Source: Humulus lupulus (lineage: Eukaryota; Streptophyta; Magnoliopsida; Rosales; Cannabaceae). Taken from it: a stretch of DNA of 64,000 bases. Under the pieces are notes generated by a model. It worked only from the letters and a program-made list of their open reading frames with translations. It did no database searches and was not told where the DNA came from. A program made the position numbers and the translations under genes. This document shows positions 10,794 through 21,600 of the stretch, in pieces. The stretch spans positions 260,705,042-260,769,041 of the forward strand of contig NC_084795.1 of NCBI RefSeq assembly GCF_963169125.1, in the 5' to 3' direction. Position 1 is the first letter of the stretch, and each line of letters begins with the position of its first letter.

Positions 10794-13448
10794 TTACTGG
10801 GGAGTAGGAGGGTCTTCTGGATGAGGAGCGCTCTTGTCAACCGGAGGATCAGCCTTAGCGTCAGCAGCGGAGGTTTTGGCCTTTGCTCTTTCCTCTGCCT
10901 CTAGCCGAGCAGTGCACTGCGCCATCAGCGTCCTTTGCAACTTCTCGGAGAGGTAGTTAATTTTGGCCCCCCGGTTGTGTTTCCAGAAATCGTAAAAGCT
11001 GAGGAAGGCGGCTTCCTTGTACTTCTTCAGATTTCTGGCCCCGTCCTCCTCGAGCTCCTGGATGCGCCCTTCAAGCTCCTGAACATGCCCTTCAAGCTCC
11101 TGCACCCGTCCCTCGAGCCTCTTTGTCTCCTCCCTGTTGCCAGTCAGGTCAAGCATGGCCTGTTTACACTCTTGGGTATTGAGTATAGCACTTTCCCTCC
11201 ATTTATTCCGCTCCTCGTTGGCTTTCTTCAAAGCCCCTTGGCTCTCTTGAAGCTCCTGGGTGAGAGTGGTCTGGTCCTCGCACAGTTTCTCGTTCAGCTT
11301 GGACAGCTCCTTGTTCTCCACAAACAACTTATTGTTATCCTCGAGCAGCTTAGTGTTATCAGCCTCAAGCGCTTGCTTGGCTTGGGCCAGCCTGGAGTCG
11401 AAGTTATTCTCTCGAGAGACCATTGCCCCAGCACGGCGCCAGCTAGCAGTCAAAGACAAAAACACCTGAGGAAAAAAAAATGAAAGTTAGGAACAGAAGT
11501 CTAGCCTAAACAACAAAGCAGCAAAAGATGACTTACGCTGGCTATCTCATTCAGCCCTCTGTTAATGATCTTGTCGATGTCCATTGTGGCAGTGTCATCA
11601 ATGGCGGTCTGGCTACGTTTGTGCTTCGAGAGCCGATATATTCTCTCCCTGGCCATGCCAACTATGTGGTTGGACAGGGAGCCTTCGGACAAGTGGTCCA
11701 AAGTATCTTTATCTGCGGCCTTTGAGGAGGGTCGTGGATTGACGGGCGCGGGGGTCGTCTGCTCAGAGGAGGGCGGAGGTGGTAAGTCCTCCTTGGAAGG
11801 GGTTGTGCCAGGAGCCTCTTCTGTCCGGGCCTTCTTTGAAGGGGTCTTGCTACTTTCCCCTCGAGCCCTTTTACTGTCCTTCTTCGGGACAGAAGATTCA
11901 GCGGTAGCTTGGTAGTGGTCAAAAAAGTCCCCGGAGTCCATACCTACACAAAGAGAAACAATTCAGACGATGAGATTAAAGGGTCGCGAGGAAACAGAGA
12001 TTAAAGTAGAAGGATTACAAAAGTATGGTACCCGAGCTACACTTACTGGTCGTAACATTATCTACTGAACTACCTCGTTCCTGGAAGAAATCTGAATTTA
12101 AAGAAGGGGCATTCATAAAGTTTCCATCAAATAGATGGGAAGGAATTGGCAGATTATTCAAAAATGAGAATGATGTATCGTTTACATCCGACGAGTCGTC
12201 AGATAGTTCGGCAGGCTCAGCAGCCTTTTGTTTCCCTTTGCCCTTGGGGACCGATGATTCCGCTGCTCGATGGGGAACAGCAGGTTCCCTGATTGTAACC
12301 CCAGTTGGCCTCCTCCGAGGAAGGGATGCCTGAGGTTGCTGCTCGGGTCCCTGCTCAAGATCCACATCGGCATTGACACCACCCGCCGCGAGTCCGTTAG
12401 TCGCAGGTTGGGGGCCCCGAAGACCAGCCAACCTAAGGTTAGCCTCATTAATTAAATTCTTAACACTCTTAGCAGCACTTGGCATGCTGGCTAAGAGTGC
12501 TGCCCTCGACTCCATTCCTGGAGTGGGGGTCGGACGTAACCATGGACCTGGAGCACATTGGAACAACGAGGTATTATGACAAGAAAAGATCAAAGTACAG
12601 AAACTACTGGTTCAAGGATTATTATTATTTTTACCTCCTCGAGTGAAGGCCAGATTTTCTGCGGCAATGTCGGGTGTAAGGAAGTACTCTTGATGGTACT
12701 TCCCCACGTTGGAGATGTGAGTGGTGTCGGACAGAAAGGTGCGTCCGGTCTCCTGGTGGCAGAAATGAAAGAACCCCATACCGTCCTGGTTGGGGTTAGA
12801 CTTAAGGTCGAACAGGAAGTTGACCTCATGAGGAGAAGGAGCTGGCCATTTCTTGAGCTTATAAAGGATATAGAGCGCGGTCAGCATCCTATACCCATTT
12901 GGGGTGATTTGAAAAGGGGCCATCCCGAAGTAGTTTGCCACCCCTTGAAAGAACGAATGAAGAGGCAGGGTGGCGCCCGCCTCGATATGGTATCTCGACC
13001 AGGCGCTATAAGCCCCCCCTGGCAGGTTGGCTTGCTGATCGATGGAAGGTCTGACCAGGGTCACCCCCGTCAGATTGTATTTATTTAAATAGTTGGCGAT
13101 CATACGAATGGTGACCGAACTTGGAGAAACGACGTGCCACTCGACAGCCGGCTGGTCGGCATGACGAGGACGGGCACGCCTCTGAACTTCGGTTTCAGGA
13201 GGGAATTCACCTCAACCACTGGTCGAGGGGGCATCAGCAAAAGGATGACTTCAAGAGTCAAGGTTGCGTCTTTTTCTAGCTTTGGTTTTGGTTCTAGCCA
13301 TTTTCTGGTTGGGAACTGGTGGAGGATTTGGGCTAGGACGTGAAAAGGGGATTTCTGGAATCAGTGTGTGTGGATTCTCTTCGCCTTCGAGCAGTTGGGC
13401 CAAGAGTTCGTCTTCAATAGGTCTTTCTCCCTCCCAAGGGTCTTGCAT
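10794..13448 (-). pseudogene. Spliced opposite-strand accessory gene of element A
   Basis: Rebuilt as four coding exons: 13448-12635, 12547-12047, 11943-11537 and 11465-10794. The introns (12634-12548, 12046-11944, 11536-11466) are all GT-AG with strong donors (GTAAGT twice), and all three keep the frame. A leader intron 13900-13454 (CAG/GTAAGA ... TTTGCAG) lies upstream, with the ATG at 13448 five bases after its acceptor; a second in-frame ATG is at 13301. The product would be about 797 codons: a basic N-terminal patch (RTKTKARKRR), the domain known as putative gypsy-type transposon protein (Pfam PF04195 by my recognition; GGAYSAWSRYHIEAG, FGMAPFQITPNGYRML), a low-complexity proline/serine stretch, and a long coiled coil. 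Two in-frame TGA codons in exon 1 (about 13253 and 13223) break it. Function unknown; related opposite-strand accessory genes are described for Tat elements such as maize Grande. Confidence 0.82.
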
Positions 13449-14060
13449 ATGAACTGCAAACAGACAATGGAGGAGATAAGACACAATCCGCGAAGTAGTG
13501 TGGAAGATTGGGATAACGTTGCTCGTGCCTAGATAACCAGTAGCATCCTAATCCTACGCTATTTTCAATGCGGGTAGTTTGAAAAACAGGTAAAAACAAA
13601 AAGGAAAGTAAACTGTTTTCTGAAAAGAGAACTCTTTCGACTCCTGAAGGGCGGGAAAAAATTTCAGTTTTTTCACCTTGCTTAAAGGTTGAATCTTTCA
13701 TCAACCTAACATCCTAAACCAGAGATCCTAACTATCAAACTATAGTCCTGACCTATACAAAGCATAAAAACGCACTTTTACCAAGCAATAGGCGATTTAT
13801 ACCAAAAAACCCTTAAAACCCTACTCAAGAACACAGAGGTCGCAGAGCATAAAAACGGAATGCATGGCGTAATAAAGAGCTTAAGGAATGGAATTCTTAC
13901 CTGGGCGAAGATGGAGATTTGAAAGAAGATGGAAACTCGAACTGGAAGACCTTCGGCTAAACGTCAGACTGGTTTTCGAAGCTCTGAACTCTGGTGCAAG
14001 TTCTTGAAAATTTTGGCAAAGATGGTGAGTAAAAATTTCTTAAAGGGGAAGAAAAGCCTA

Positions 14061-14067
14061 CTTATAG
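14061..14067 (-). promoter_or_regulatory. TATA box of the accessory gene in element A
   Basis: CTATAAG read on the minus strand, about 160 bp before the leader-intron donor at 13900 and just inside the 3' LTR. A transcript starting about 30 bases downstream would contain a leader exon of roughly 130 bases. Position relative to the gene and to the good splice donor supports promoter function, which is inferred. Confidence 0.55.
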
Positions 14068-14282
14068 GGATCGAAGGGATGGCCAAAAGACAGTAATCAT
14101 CACTTCCCACTTTCGAAACATGGGGAAGTGTATAAGCCGTCAAATTGCCTTTTTGGAAACTGAAAAGGCTTGATTAGACATAATTATGTCACAGTTTTAA
14201 AAAATGCACGGGGATTATGACAGACATCATGGGAATGTGAACGGTTGTTCCTTTAAGTTTCTTTATTGCTGGTCGCACTAAA

Positions 14283-14299
14283 GAAACTTGGGGGGCTAA
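14283..14299 (+). other. Polypurine tract of element A
   Basis: GAAACTTGGGGGGCTAA immediately before the 3' LTR at 14300; the usual position of the plus-strand primer for reverse transcription. Confidence 0.8.
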
Positions 14300-14902
14300 T
14301 ATTATCCCTAAAATCAGAAGTGAATGACATGGCAAGCATTAATTACACGTGGCTGACACCTGGCAGAATCTGTGTTCAACTATCGACCAGGAAGACGTAC
14401 AGCATCATGCGATCGGCTTCTTCATACTACCAGCATGGTCGTACGCACATTATACGCGGAGGAAATATTAGGCAGTTATGATGGAATCCGAAATGATCTC
14501 CCATGATTTCCTGAGTATCTGATTATTTAGGAAAGAATATCTGTAACAAATCAATGTAAATCTTCCCTGAGCTTATAAATAGAAGAAGATGGCTTAGGGA
14601 AGGGGATCCGATCTTTTTCCTTTGAGCAAAAGAGGTCATTTGAGATTAGAGATTACACTAGAATAATTGTATTTTCTTCTTCAGAGGTTGGTGAAACTCA
14701 TTGAACCCTAGTTCTTTGATCACCCCTTTGAATCTTATTCCAATAACAATTCAAGTGGACGTAGGTTATTACCATATCCTGGGGCCGAACCACTATAAAA
14801 TCTTGTGTCTTTAGTATTTTTTTCATCATATTATTTTCAACATTTTCATCCACGTCAAGCGTATTTTGACTCCATGTCAGTTGGCCAAAATCTGGGTCAA
14901 TA
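14300..14902 (+). repeat. 3' LTR of element A
   Basis: 603 bp, same length as the 5' LTR. Terminal dinucleotides have mutated (TA...TA instead of TG...CA), and about 21 substitutions separate the two LTRs by eye. Followed by the GAAGG target copy. Confidence 0.93.
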
Positions 14903-15229
14903 GAAGGAAACTTGAGTTTTAGGACTCGGATTCAGGCAAGGATCGAGGCATAGCAATTCTAGGGAAGATTAAAAGCTTTTTATTTGGAGGATTTAGTTGG
15001 GAAATGACTTAAGCAGAGGTAATCCAAGTTTTAAGTTTTGAGTTTTTGAGTTTTTAAGCTTGAATTGGATTTATGTTTTGATGAGTTTTTGGATGATTTG
15101 AAACTTGGATTTTAATGGTTTTGGTTAATTAGGATGTTTGGGAACTTTGATTTTGGGATTTGGAGATGTTTGGATAGGTTTTTGGAAGGTTTTTAAATGA
15201 AGAAAACGAAGGTTTTTGGCTGATTCGTG

Positions 15230-15415
15230 GTTGGGTCACGGCCCAGGCTTGATGAAGAGGATGAGGTTGGCTAATGGGCAGGTAGGGCCGTGACACAAGG
15301 TTGGTGCGCCGCGACACAAGGTGCAGGCAGAGAGGTGGTCTGGCTTCTATCTGGAGGCAGGCCGCAGCTTAGGGTCTGGGGGCCGCGACGCTTAAGGGCA
15401 GTTTTGCCCAGATTT
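15230..15415 (+). other. GC-rich block in solo LTR S
   Basis: An island of GGGCCGTGACAC, GCCGCGACAC, GGCCGCAGC and GGGGCCGCGACG motifs, closing with GGGCAGTTTTGCCCAG, inside otherwise AT-rich LTR. The same type of block, including the closing TTTTGCCCAG-like tail, occurs in Athila G (42186-42440 and 49036-49275). No coding frame is supported here. Confidence 0.6.
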
Positions 15416-16082
15416 TTTTTTAGTCATGGGAACTTAACTCTAAGGGCCTGAGATCATTCCTACTACCCAGTTGAGCAGGATTCGACATCTCGGAGGCTAG
15501 GTTTGGGTCTAGAAGTATTTATTTACTCATTTTGATGATGTTTTATATTATGGTTGTGACTAGGTTATCACTAGGGGCTTGGAAACAGGATCGTGCTTAT
15601 GGCTCGTTTATTGGTAACCTGTGCTTTGACCAAAGGTAAGAAAACTGCACCAAGTATGTGACATGCATGGTTATTGATGAGGCATGTTGAGTGCTCTATA
15701 TATTGACATTGATTTCATAGTAAATGCATAGAAGCTTTGCTTATCTTTGTATGGCATTGACCTATGAGTCAGGACACAGCAGTGGTGTTAGTATTAATTG
15801 TGAAGCTGTGACTTATTAGTCAATTTCGGCAGTTGTACTGAGCACCGGTCGTATGGAATTGACCTATGAGTCAAGAACGATATTAGTGGGTTTATTGCAA
15901 ACTGAAAAGATTAGATCTGATCGACATAAGCATTATCAACATAAGTATGTAATGCTTTACCGACCTTAAGTTCGATGAAAACAAAAGCGCTTGTCTAGTC
16001 TAAAGGCTAGTTACTTAAAGCCAGAGTCAAAAGGCTCAGGTGTCCGTAATGTCACATCGCTTAGGGTGCAGAGCCCAAGTGC

Positions 16083-16250
16083 GTGACTCCATAGTCACTT
16101 ATCTAGTTCAAGTTCGTAACTCCATAGTCACTTATCTGGTTCAAGTTCGTGACTCCATAGTCACTTATCTGGTTCAAGTTTGTGACTCTATAGTCACTTA
16201 TCTGGTTAGGAGTGTGGAACCTAAGTTCGTGACTCCATAGTCACTTATCT
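16083..16250 (+). repeat. 33-bp tandem repeat with internal palindrome
   Basis: GTGACTCCATAGTCACTTATCT starts at 16083, 16116, 16149 and 16182 (exact 33-bp spacing), with a fifth copy at 16229 after a 14-bp slip. Each unit contains GTGACT-CCAT-AGTCAC, a 6-bp inverted repeat. Because 33 is a multiple of three, the array stays open as a reading frame, which explains a spurious frame at 16040-16240. Confidence 0.9.
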
Positions 16251-17488
16251 GAATGGGCTGCAAGCCCCAGCATGATTACCAGAATCATTATTGATATTCA
16301 CTTAGGATTGACTTGATAGTCATCCATACAGGAGGGCATGGCCCACAATCATTTATTTGGACTTGCTTGCATGCATGAATAGGGTAGGCATGCTTATTAT
16401 GATTCAGTGACATGTTATTACCTGTTCATGAGCATATTGAGTATTCTTGCTGAGCCTTGGCTCACAAGTGTTATGTGGTGAAGGTAAAGTCAAAAGAAAG
16501 CTGGACCATCCTTGAGTTGGAGAGCTTAGGTGACGATGTGTACATATGCGGCTACTCGACTGCCATGGCCGAGGGCTTAAAGAGGAACTAGGGATCCCAA
16601 TGTATACCGTAAATGTTTTAGTGAAACGTTATATCTTTAACCAAAATTTTTAACCCTAAACCGTTAATCACATTTAGTTACACGATTATGGACAAATGGC
16701 TCGGTTAGCGAGTTTAGCACTGTTTAAAATGCACAACGTAATGGTCCCTGGCTAGTAGGGTGTTACATTGACAGTCTCCCTCATGCCCTCGCTAGTTAAG
16801 GCTATTCTAGGCATCCTTCATCTAATGCTCCCGAGCCTCCTCCTCGCTCAGTGAGTGGGTCATCTATCCTTGCTCCCCTGGATGCTTCTGATTTGGAGGG
16901 GATTTCCTAGGTGAATCATACATTAGCCCCTTATGTGTGAAGGTATACCCGAGTCACTGAGGATATCCCCGAGATCGAGTGGAGAGGTCTCGAGAATTTC
17001 AATATGGTGGAGCTTGGGGAGACCCTTATGCACTCCACTACTTGGGTGAGTTTATGCATCTTACATTGGTATTTTTTTTAGGTTCCCTATTTGCTCACTT
17101 TTTTGTTTCCTTGCAGACTTCTCTATTGGCTCAATGCTTGATAGACTTAGCGCGTGACTTATCTTCATCCAACGCTGATAGTAATCATCTTTCGGCTAGA
17201 GTTCAAAAGCTAGAGGGACAGCTTGCTAATGCCAATGTCAAGCTGGAGACAGCCCTGGTGAAGGCCTCTTCGTCATCCAAAAAGAAGAGGAGAGTGGAAG
17301 CCCAGGCTGAGGCATTGTGGGAGAGGATCACACTCTTGGAGGCTGATCTGGTAGAGGTTGAATACAATTCTGTGGAGCACACCCTAAATGGAATGTGGAG
17401 GCAGAATCCTGGCTTCGACTTCTCCTCCTTCGGTGACCATGCCGTTGCTAAGGCAGCCGAGTGGAATGCTCGTGGCAAGAGGCCTTGA

Positions 17489-18521
17489 GATTTCATTTTT
17501 ACAGCTTTTATTTTCCATTTCGATTTGGTTGTATAATTATTCGAACCTTATTATGCTGCAGAGGTTTCTCCAGGTTCTTTATTTTTTCCTTTAGGAACTT
17601 TTTTAACTCTTGTTGTGGTTGGTGCTGACTTTATCTTGCAGCATTATCACCACTTCTCTTTTATATATATATGTGAGCTTTTTTTGTTGTTTCTTTATGC
17701 TTGAGGTCCTTTGAGCCCACTCCTATATGCAGGAGAAAAAGGGGTTCGATAGGCCTTTTTTTTTTTTTTTTTTTCCCTAATAACTCGTTGATGTTCTGTT
17801 TGGACTTGTAGTAATGGTGTCTTTGGTGCACCTTGATTGTGTTTGTAAGGATATGTTGACCCTTTGGGTTCCAGCTATCCGTTTATATATTTTCGCGCAC
17901 GCTTGTTATTTTTTATGAGAAGCGTCATTCTCATCATTATGTATAGTATTATTTTTACAAGGGTCTTTTGTAGGACCCTTTTTGGCTAGGCGGCTTGGTG
18001 GCCGCTCTAGGCTTATTGGTGAATGCTCTCCCTGAGGCCTCTCCTCTCATGGAGGTATCAGCCTTTATTAGGAGGTTTTTCCCGTAGGACCTTTTGACTT
18101 TCTTTATGTTCATAAGGGTAGCTAATCCTCATGAGCTCAAGAGATGCTTTGCAAGGTTTTCTTCTTTATATCTTTTTTTACAAAGGTATCTTTTAGGATC
18201 CTTTTTGGCTATATACTCTGCCCTCAAGTGGTTCGAGAGATTTATCTCGTTGGGCACTTTGATCATTTTGCTCATGCATTTTGACAGTTCGAATTGGTGA
18301 TAGGTACTCGAGAGTTAGATGTGTGGTTACGTAATTGAGGAGTGTGACATGCCGATAAGAAACATATCCATTAAAAATGAGTAGAGTACATAGGTATTTA
18401 TGGCAACAATGTTTCTACCTTGTACCAGGGCATCTAGATTACCCCTCTAATTCATAGCTATTAAACTTGAACTTGCATACTTAGACAAAGTAATGACATT
18501 CTTGCCTCAGATATGGAGGTC
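17489..18521. other. Spacer between convergent genes of element B
   Basis: Non-coding, T-rich on the plus strand, with a poly-T run at about 17757-17775. It occupies the same place as 10065-10793 in element A but I see no matching hairpin pair. No gene is supported. Confidence 0.6.
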
Positions 18522-20235
18522 TTACTGATAATATTTTTTTAGGTGCTCTGTGTTCCATGCTCTGGGTACACCCGCCCATGGGTTGCGAGTGTTTGGCAGA
18601 AATTTTCTTAACACGAGGTCTCTGACCCTGAATGTCCACTCTCACACCCTTGAGTTATAGTACCTTGTGGCACGCTGCTGGTACATTGCCAACCTCAGTT
18701 GTGCCTTTTCTCTTCTCGCCTCTAACAGGTCCAGATTTTCAGCCAATGTTGCGTGGTTAGCCTGGTCATCATATGCTTGTACATGGAAGGAGTTGATTTT
18801 CATTTCTATTGGAAGAACAACCTCGCACCCATAGGCTAAGGCGAAAGGTGTTTCTTCAATAGTGGAATAGAGGGTGGTCCTGTAGGCCCAAAGCACATTA
18901 GGTAGTTCTTCAACCCAGGCTCCCTTCAACTTCTCCAATTTTGTTTTGAGGTTCCTTTTTAGGATCTTGTTGATGGTATCCACTTGTCCATTGGCTTGCG
19001 GGTATACTACAGTGGAAAAACTACTCTTTTTCCCCCTTTCTCTGCAATATTCGTCGAATAACCCCCCTTCAAATTGGGTCCCATTGTCGAAGATTATCTT
19101 GTAGGGCACTCCATACCTGCAGACGATAAACTTGTTGACAAATGCGGTGATTTGCTAAGCCATTATATTGACTAGAGGCTCTGCTTCAACCCATTTAGTA
19201 AAGTAATCGACTGCTACAACCGTGTACTTTGCTCCCCCTCTTCCTATTGGTAATGCGCCAATCAAGTCTATCCCCCACATAGCAAAGGGCCACGGACTGG
19301 TCATGCTCACTAGCTCATTTGGTGACTGTCTGGGGTAATTCGCATGTCGTTGGCACTTGTTGCATCTTCTCGCGAAGTCGCTTGTGATCTTTTCCATGGT
19401 AGGCAAATAATACCCCTGTCGCACGACCTTTTTTGCCATGGATTGCCCCCTGACATGATTTCCACATTCTCCTTCGTGTATCTCTTGTAGAACCTTCGAA
19501 GCCTCCTCCTTGTCTATACACCGGAGGACCGGGATGGAGAAGCCTCTTTTATACAAGACTCCATCTACCAGGGTGTATTGGGCGGCTTTGTAAATCAGCT
19601 TACGGGAATCCTTTTTGTTCAAAGGCAACGTTCCATCACTTAAATACCTCGAAATAGGTGTGGACCATGACTCCCCGGGAGCATTGACCATGTGAACCTC
19701 CTCTTCTGCTATACTTGTCCTGGAAAGGTATTCCACAGGGATGGACTCAAGCGTATCTTCATCTCGGGTAGAGGTTAGTTTTGTGAGAGCATCGACATTT
19801 GTGTTTTTCTCTCTTGGGATTTGTTCAATGGTGTACTTTTTGAACTGGTCCAAATACCCTTTTACCTTGGCCAGGAATGCAGCCATTTTTGGGCCTCTAG
19901 CTTGATATTCACCTTTCACGTGAAATACTACTAATTGTGAGTCACTAAAGACATGCAAATGTGTTACCTTAAGCTCCTTGGCTAGTCGCAGGCTAGCCAG
20001 GAGTGCTTTTTATTCTGTTTCATTGTTGGAAGCTTCAAATCTGAATCTTAATGCACAATACATCTTATGTCCCTCAGGTCCTGTCATTACTATGCTAGCT
20101 TCGACCCCTCCTTCGTTGGGCGCTCCGTCTACATGGAGGCTCCATTCTTCAGGTTGCTTTTCCCCTCCACAAGTCAATTCATTCTCTTCTATTTCTCCCT
20201 CCTCACAAGGTCGGTAGAAAAACTTGACTATAAAA
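18522..20235 (-). pseudogene. Second RNase H and integrase of element B, broken
   Basis: The plant-type second RNase H begins near 20150 (VDGAPNEGG, SNNETE) with an in-frame TAA at about 20010, then FSDSQLVV. Integrase follows: zinc region HEGECGNHVRG ... CNKCQ, first Asp in WGIDLIG, TAG at 19155-19157, second Asp in FDNGTQF (19088). At the third catalytic position, 36 codons on, the codon is GAT at 18978-18980 (GQVDTINK), so Glu is replaced by Asp. A stop at 18642-18644 and a frameshift lead to a shortened C-terminal domain ending KKYYQ at 18522. Clearly inactive. Confidence 0.87.
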
Positions 20236-20239
20236 TATG

Positions 20240-21600
20240 CAAGTACCTACCCGTTGATTGAGGTTATTAAGGTATAAATGATGTCAAACCAATTTAATTC
20301 AATAGACCATTTTAGCAACCTTCCTGAAGTCTCTGGTTTATGCAAGACTTGATGCAAAGGGGTGTTGGTGAGCACTTTAATAGCATGAGTGTGAAAATAG
20401 GGCCTTAGCTTTCGCGAGGCCGCTACCAAGGCATATGCTAATTTTTCTATTTCTAGGTACCAGGTTTCTGCATTTACCAACTGCTTGCTGACATAGTATA
20501 CGGGATGTTGATGCTTCTTTTCTCCTTTGACTAGGGTGGCGCTTATGGCATGCTCCGGCACTGCTAAGTACAGGTACAATTTTTCCCCTTTTTCTGGCTT
20601 AGCTAGAAGGGGCGGTTTTTCGAGGTGTTCCTTTAGCTTAGCAAAGGCTTCTTGCCCATCTTCATCCCAAGCGAACTTTTTGTTCCTTTTTAGGATGTTG
20701 AAGAAAGGGAGACACTTGTCGGTGGATCTGGAAATGAACCTGTTGAGTGCTACTACTCTCCCTGTCAAGCGTTGCACCTCCTTTTTGTTTCGTGGTGGGC
20801 CCATTTCCAATAATGCTTTGATTTTATCAGGATTGGCCTCGTACCTCAGGAATTTACCATAAAACCAAAGGAACTTCCTCGACAAAACTCCAAAGGTTCA
20901 CTTGAGCGGGTTCAACTTCATTCTGAATCTTGGGAGGATGTCACCCTCTTTGTCTTTACCAACATGTCATCTACATATACTTCTGTATTTCTTCCTATAT
21001 GATTTGCAAACATTCTGTTTACCAACCTTTGATAAGTAACACCTGCATTTTTTAACCCAAAAGGCATTACCTTATAGCAATAAAGCCCCTTGTCTGTTAT
21101 AAACGAAGTATGATCCTCATCAGCTGGATTCATGGGTATTTGGTTGTACCCGGAATATGCGTCCTTGAAGCTAAGTAGCTCATGCCCAGCCGTGGCATCT
21201 ACTAATTGATCTAACATAGGAAGCGGGAAGCTGTCCTTAGGGCAGGCTTTATTGATATAGTAAAATCAATGCAAGTCCTCCACTTCCCATTGGGCTTCGG
21301 GACTAAGACTAGGTTGGATACCCATATTGGGTAGAATGCTTCTCGGATAAATCCATTTGCCTTCAACTTGTCAACATCTTCTTTCAGGGCCGCGTATCTC
21401 TCTGGATCTAGCACCCTCATTTTCTGCCTCACAGGTCTTGCTTTTGGGTCGATGTTCAAGTGATGGCATATGATTGATGGATCTATCCCCACCATGTCCT
21501 TGTGATTCCAGGCGAACACATCAAAGTTATCTTTTAGAAATTCTACCAACTTTTCTTTCACAATATCCGAAAGGTTTCTCCCTACCTTCAACTTCCTCAA
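20240..21600 (-). pseudogene. Reverse transcriptase and first RNase H of element B, broken
   Basis: RT pieces in three frames: 21600-21211 (VFAWNHKDMVGIDP, LVLVPKPNGKWRTCIDF), 21217-20918 (AYSGYNQI, CYKVMPFGLKNAG, active site YVDDM) and 20885-20247 (LTGRVVALNRFIS, LYLYLAVPEHAISATLV, VYYVSKQLV). Frameshifts lie near 21240 and 20910. The active-site Asp pair is preserved. The downstream part continues in the same frame into the second RNase H. Confidence 0.87.

Larger units (their letters stand above)
3208..14902 (+). mobile_element. Complete Tat-type Ty3/Gypsy element A (11.7 kb)
   Basis: Two 603-bp LTRs (3208-3810 and 14300-14902) and GAAGG target duplications (3203-3207, 14903-14907) define the element exactly. 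Order: LTR, PBS, gag, protease, RT, RNase H, second RNase H, integrase, convergent accessory gene on the minus strand, PPT, LTR. Gag-pol carries many stops and several frameshifts, so the copy cannot move by itself. By eye about 21 of 603 positions differ between the LTRs, far more than in Athila G. Confidence 0.95.
2591..16767 (+). mobile_element. Solo LTR S (2.48 kb net) with element A nested inside
   Basis: Starts TGTAACGACCCAAATTTCC at 2591 and ends GGGTGTTACA at 16767, flanked by TTGAC on both sides (2586-2590 and 16768-16772). Removing element A and one target copy leaves 617 + 1860 = 2477 bp with no gag, pol, PBS or PPT, which is the signature of a solo LTR. The pattern near the 3' end (TTGGCTCAC, GTGGTGAAGGTAAAG, CTGGACCATC) resembles chromovirus (Tekay-like) LTRs and recurs in opposite orientation at 26834-27433 and 40573-40898. 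It carries a 33-bp tandem repeat and a GC-rich block. Confidence 0.88.
2390..17488 (+). pseudogene. Opposite-strand accessory gene of element B, broken
   Basis: Readable pieces are 2390-2590, 16773-17045 and 17117-17488. The reading frame continues directly across the solo LTR (...PSYDEF / DSLPHA...). A canonical intron at 17046-17116 (GTGAGT...TTGCAG) joins ...HSTTW to TSLLAQ in phase 0. The last exon encodes a coiled-coil rich C-terminus with a lysine/arginine patch (KKKRR) and ends NPGFDFSSFGDHAVAKAAEW. Stops in 2390-2590 (near 2477 and 2551) and at about 16800, 16908 and 16938 show it is dead. The N-terminal part is missing, replaced by LTR K. By position and C-terminal layout it is homologous to the gene at 10794-13448 in element A. 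The family is annotated elsewhere as a putative gypsy-type transposon protein; its function is unknown. Confidence 0.7.

Noticed and set aside
16040..16240. Open frame with repeated SIVTYLVQV units
   Set aside because: Produced by the 33-bp tandem repeat in LTR S; no start context and no relatives I recognise.
16083..16250. CRISPR-like appearance of spaced palindromic repeats
   Set aside because: Units abut with no unique spacers, and the setting is a plant LTR.
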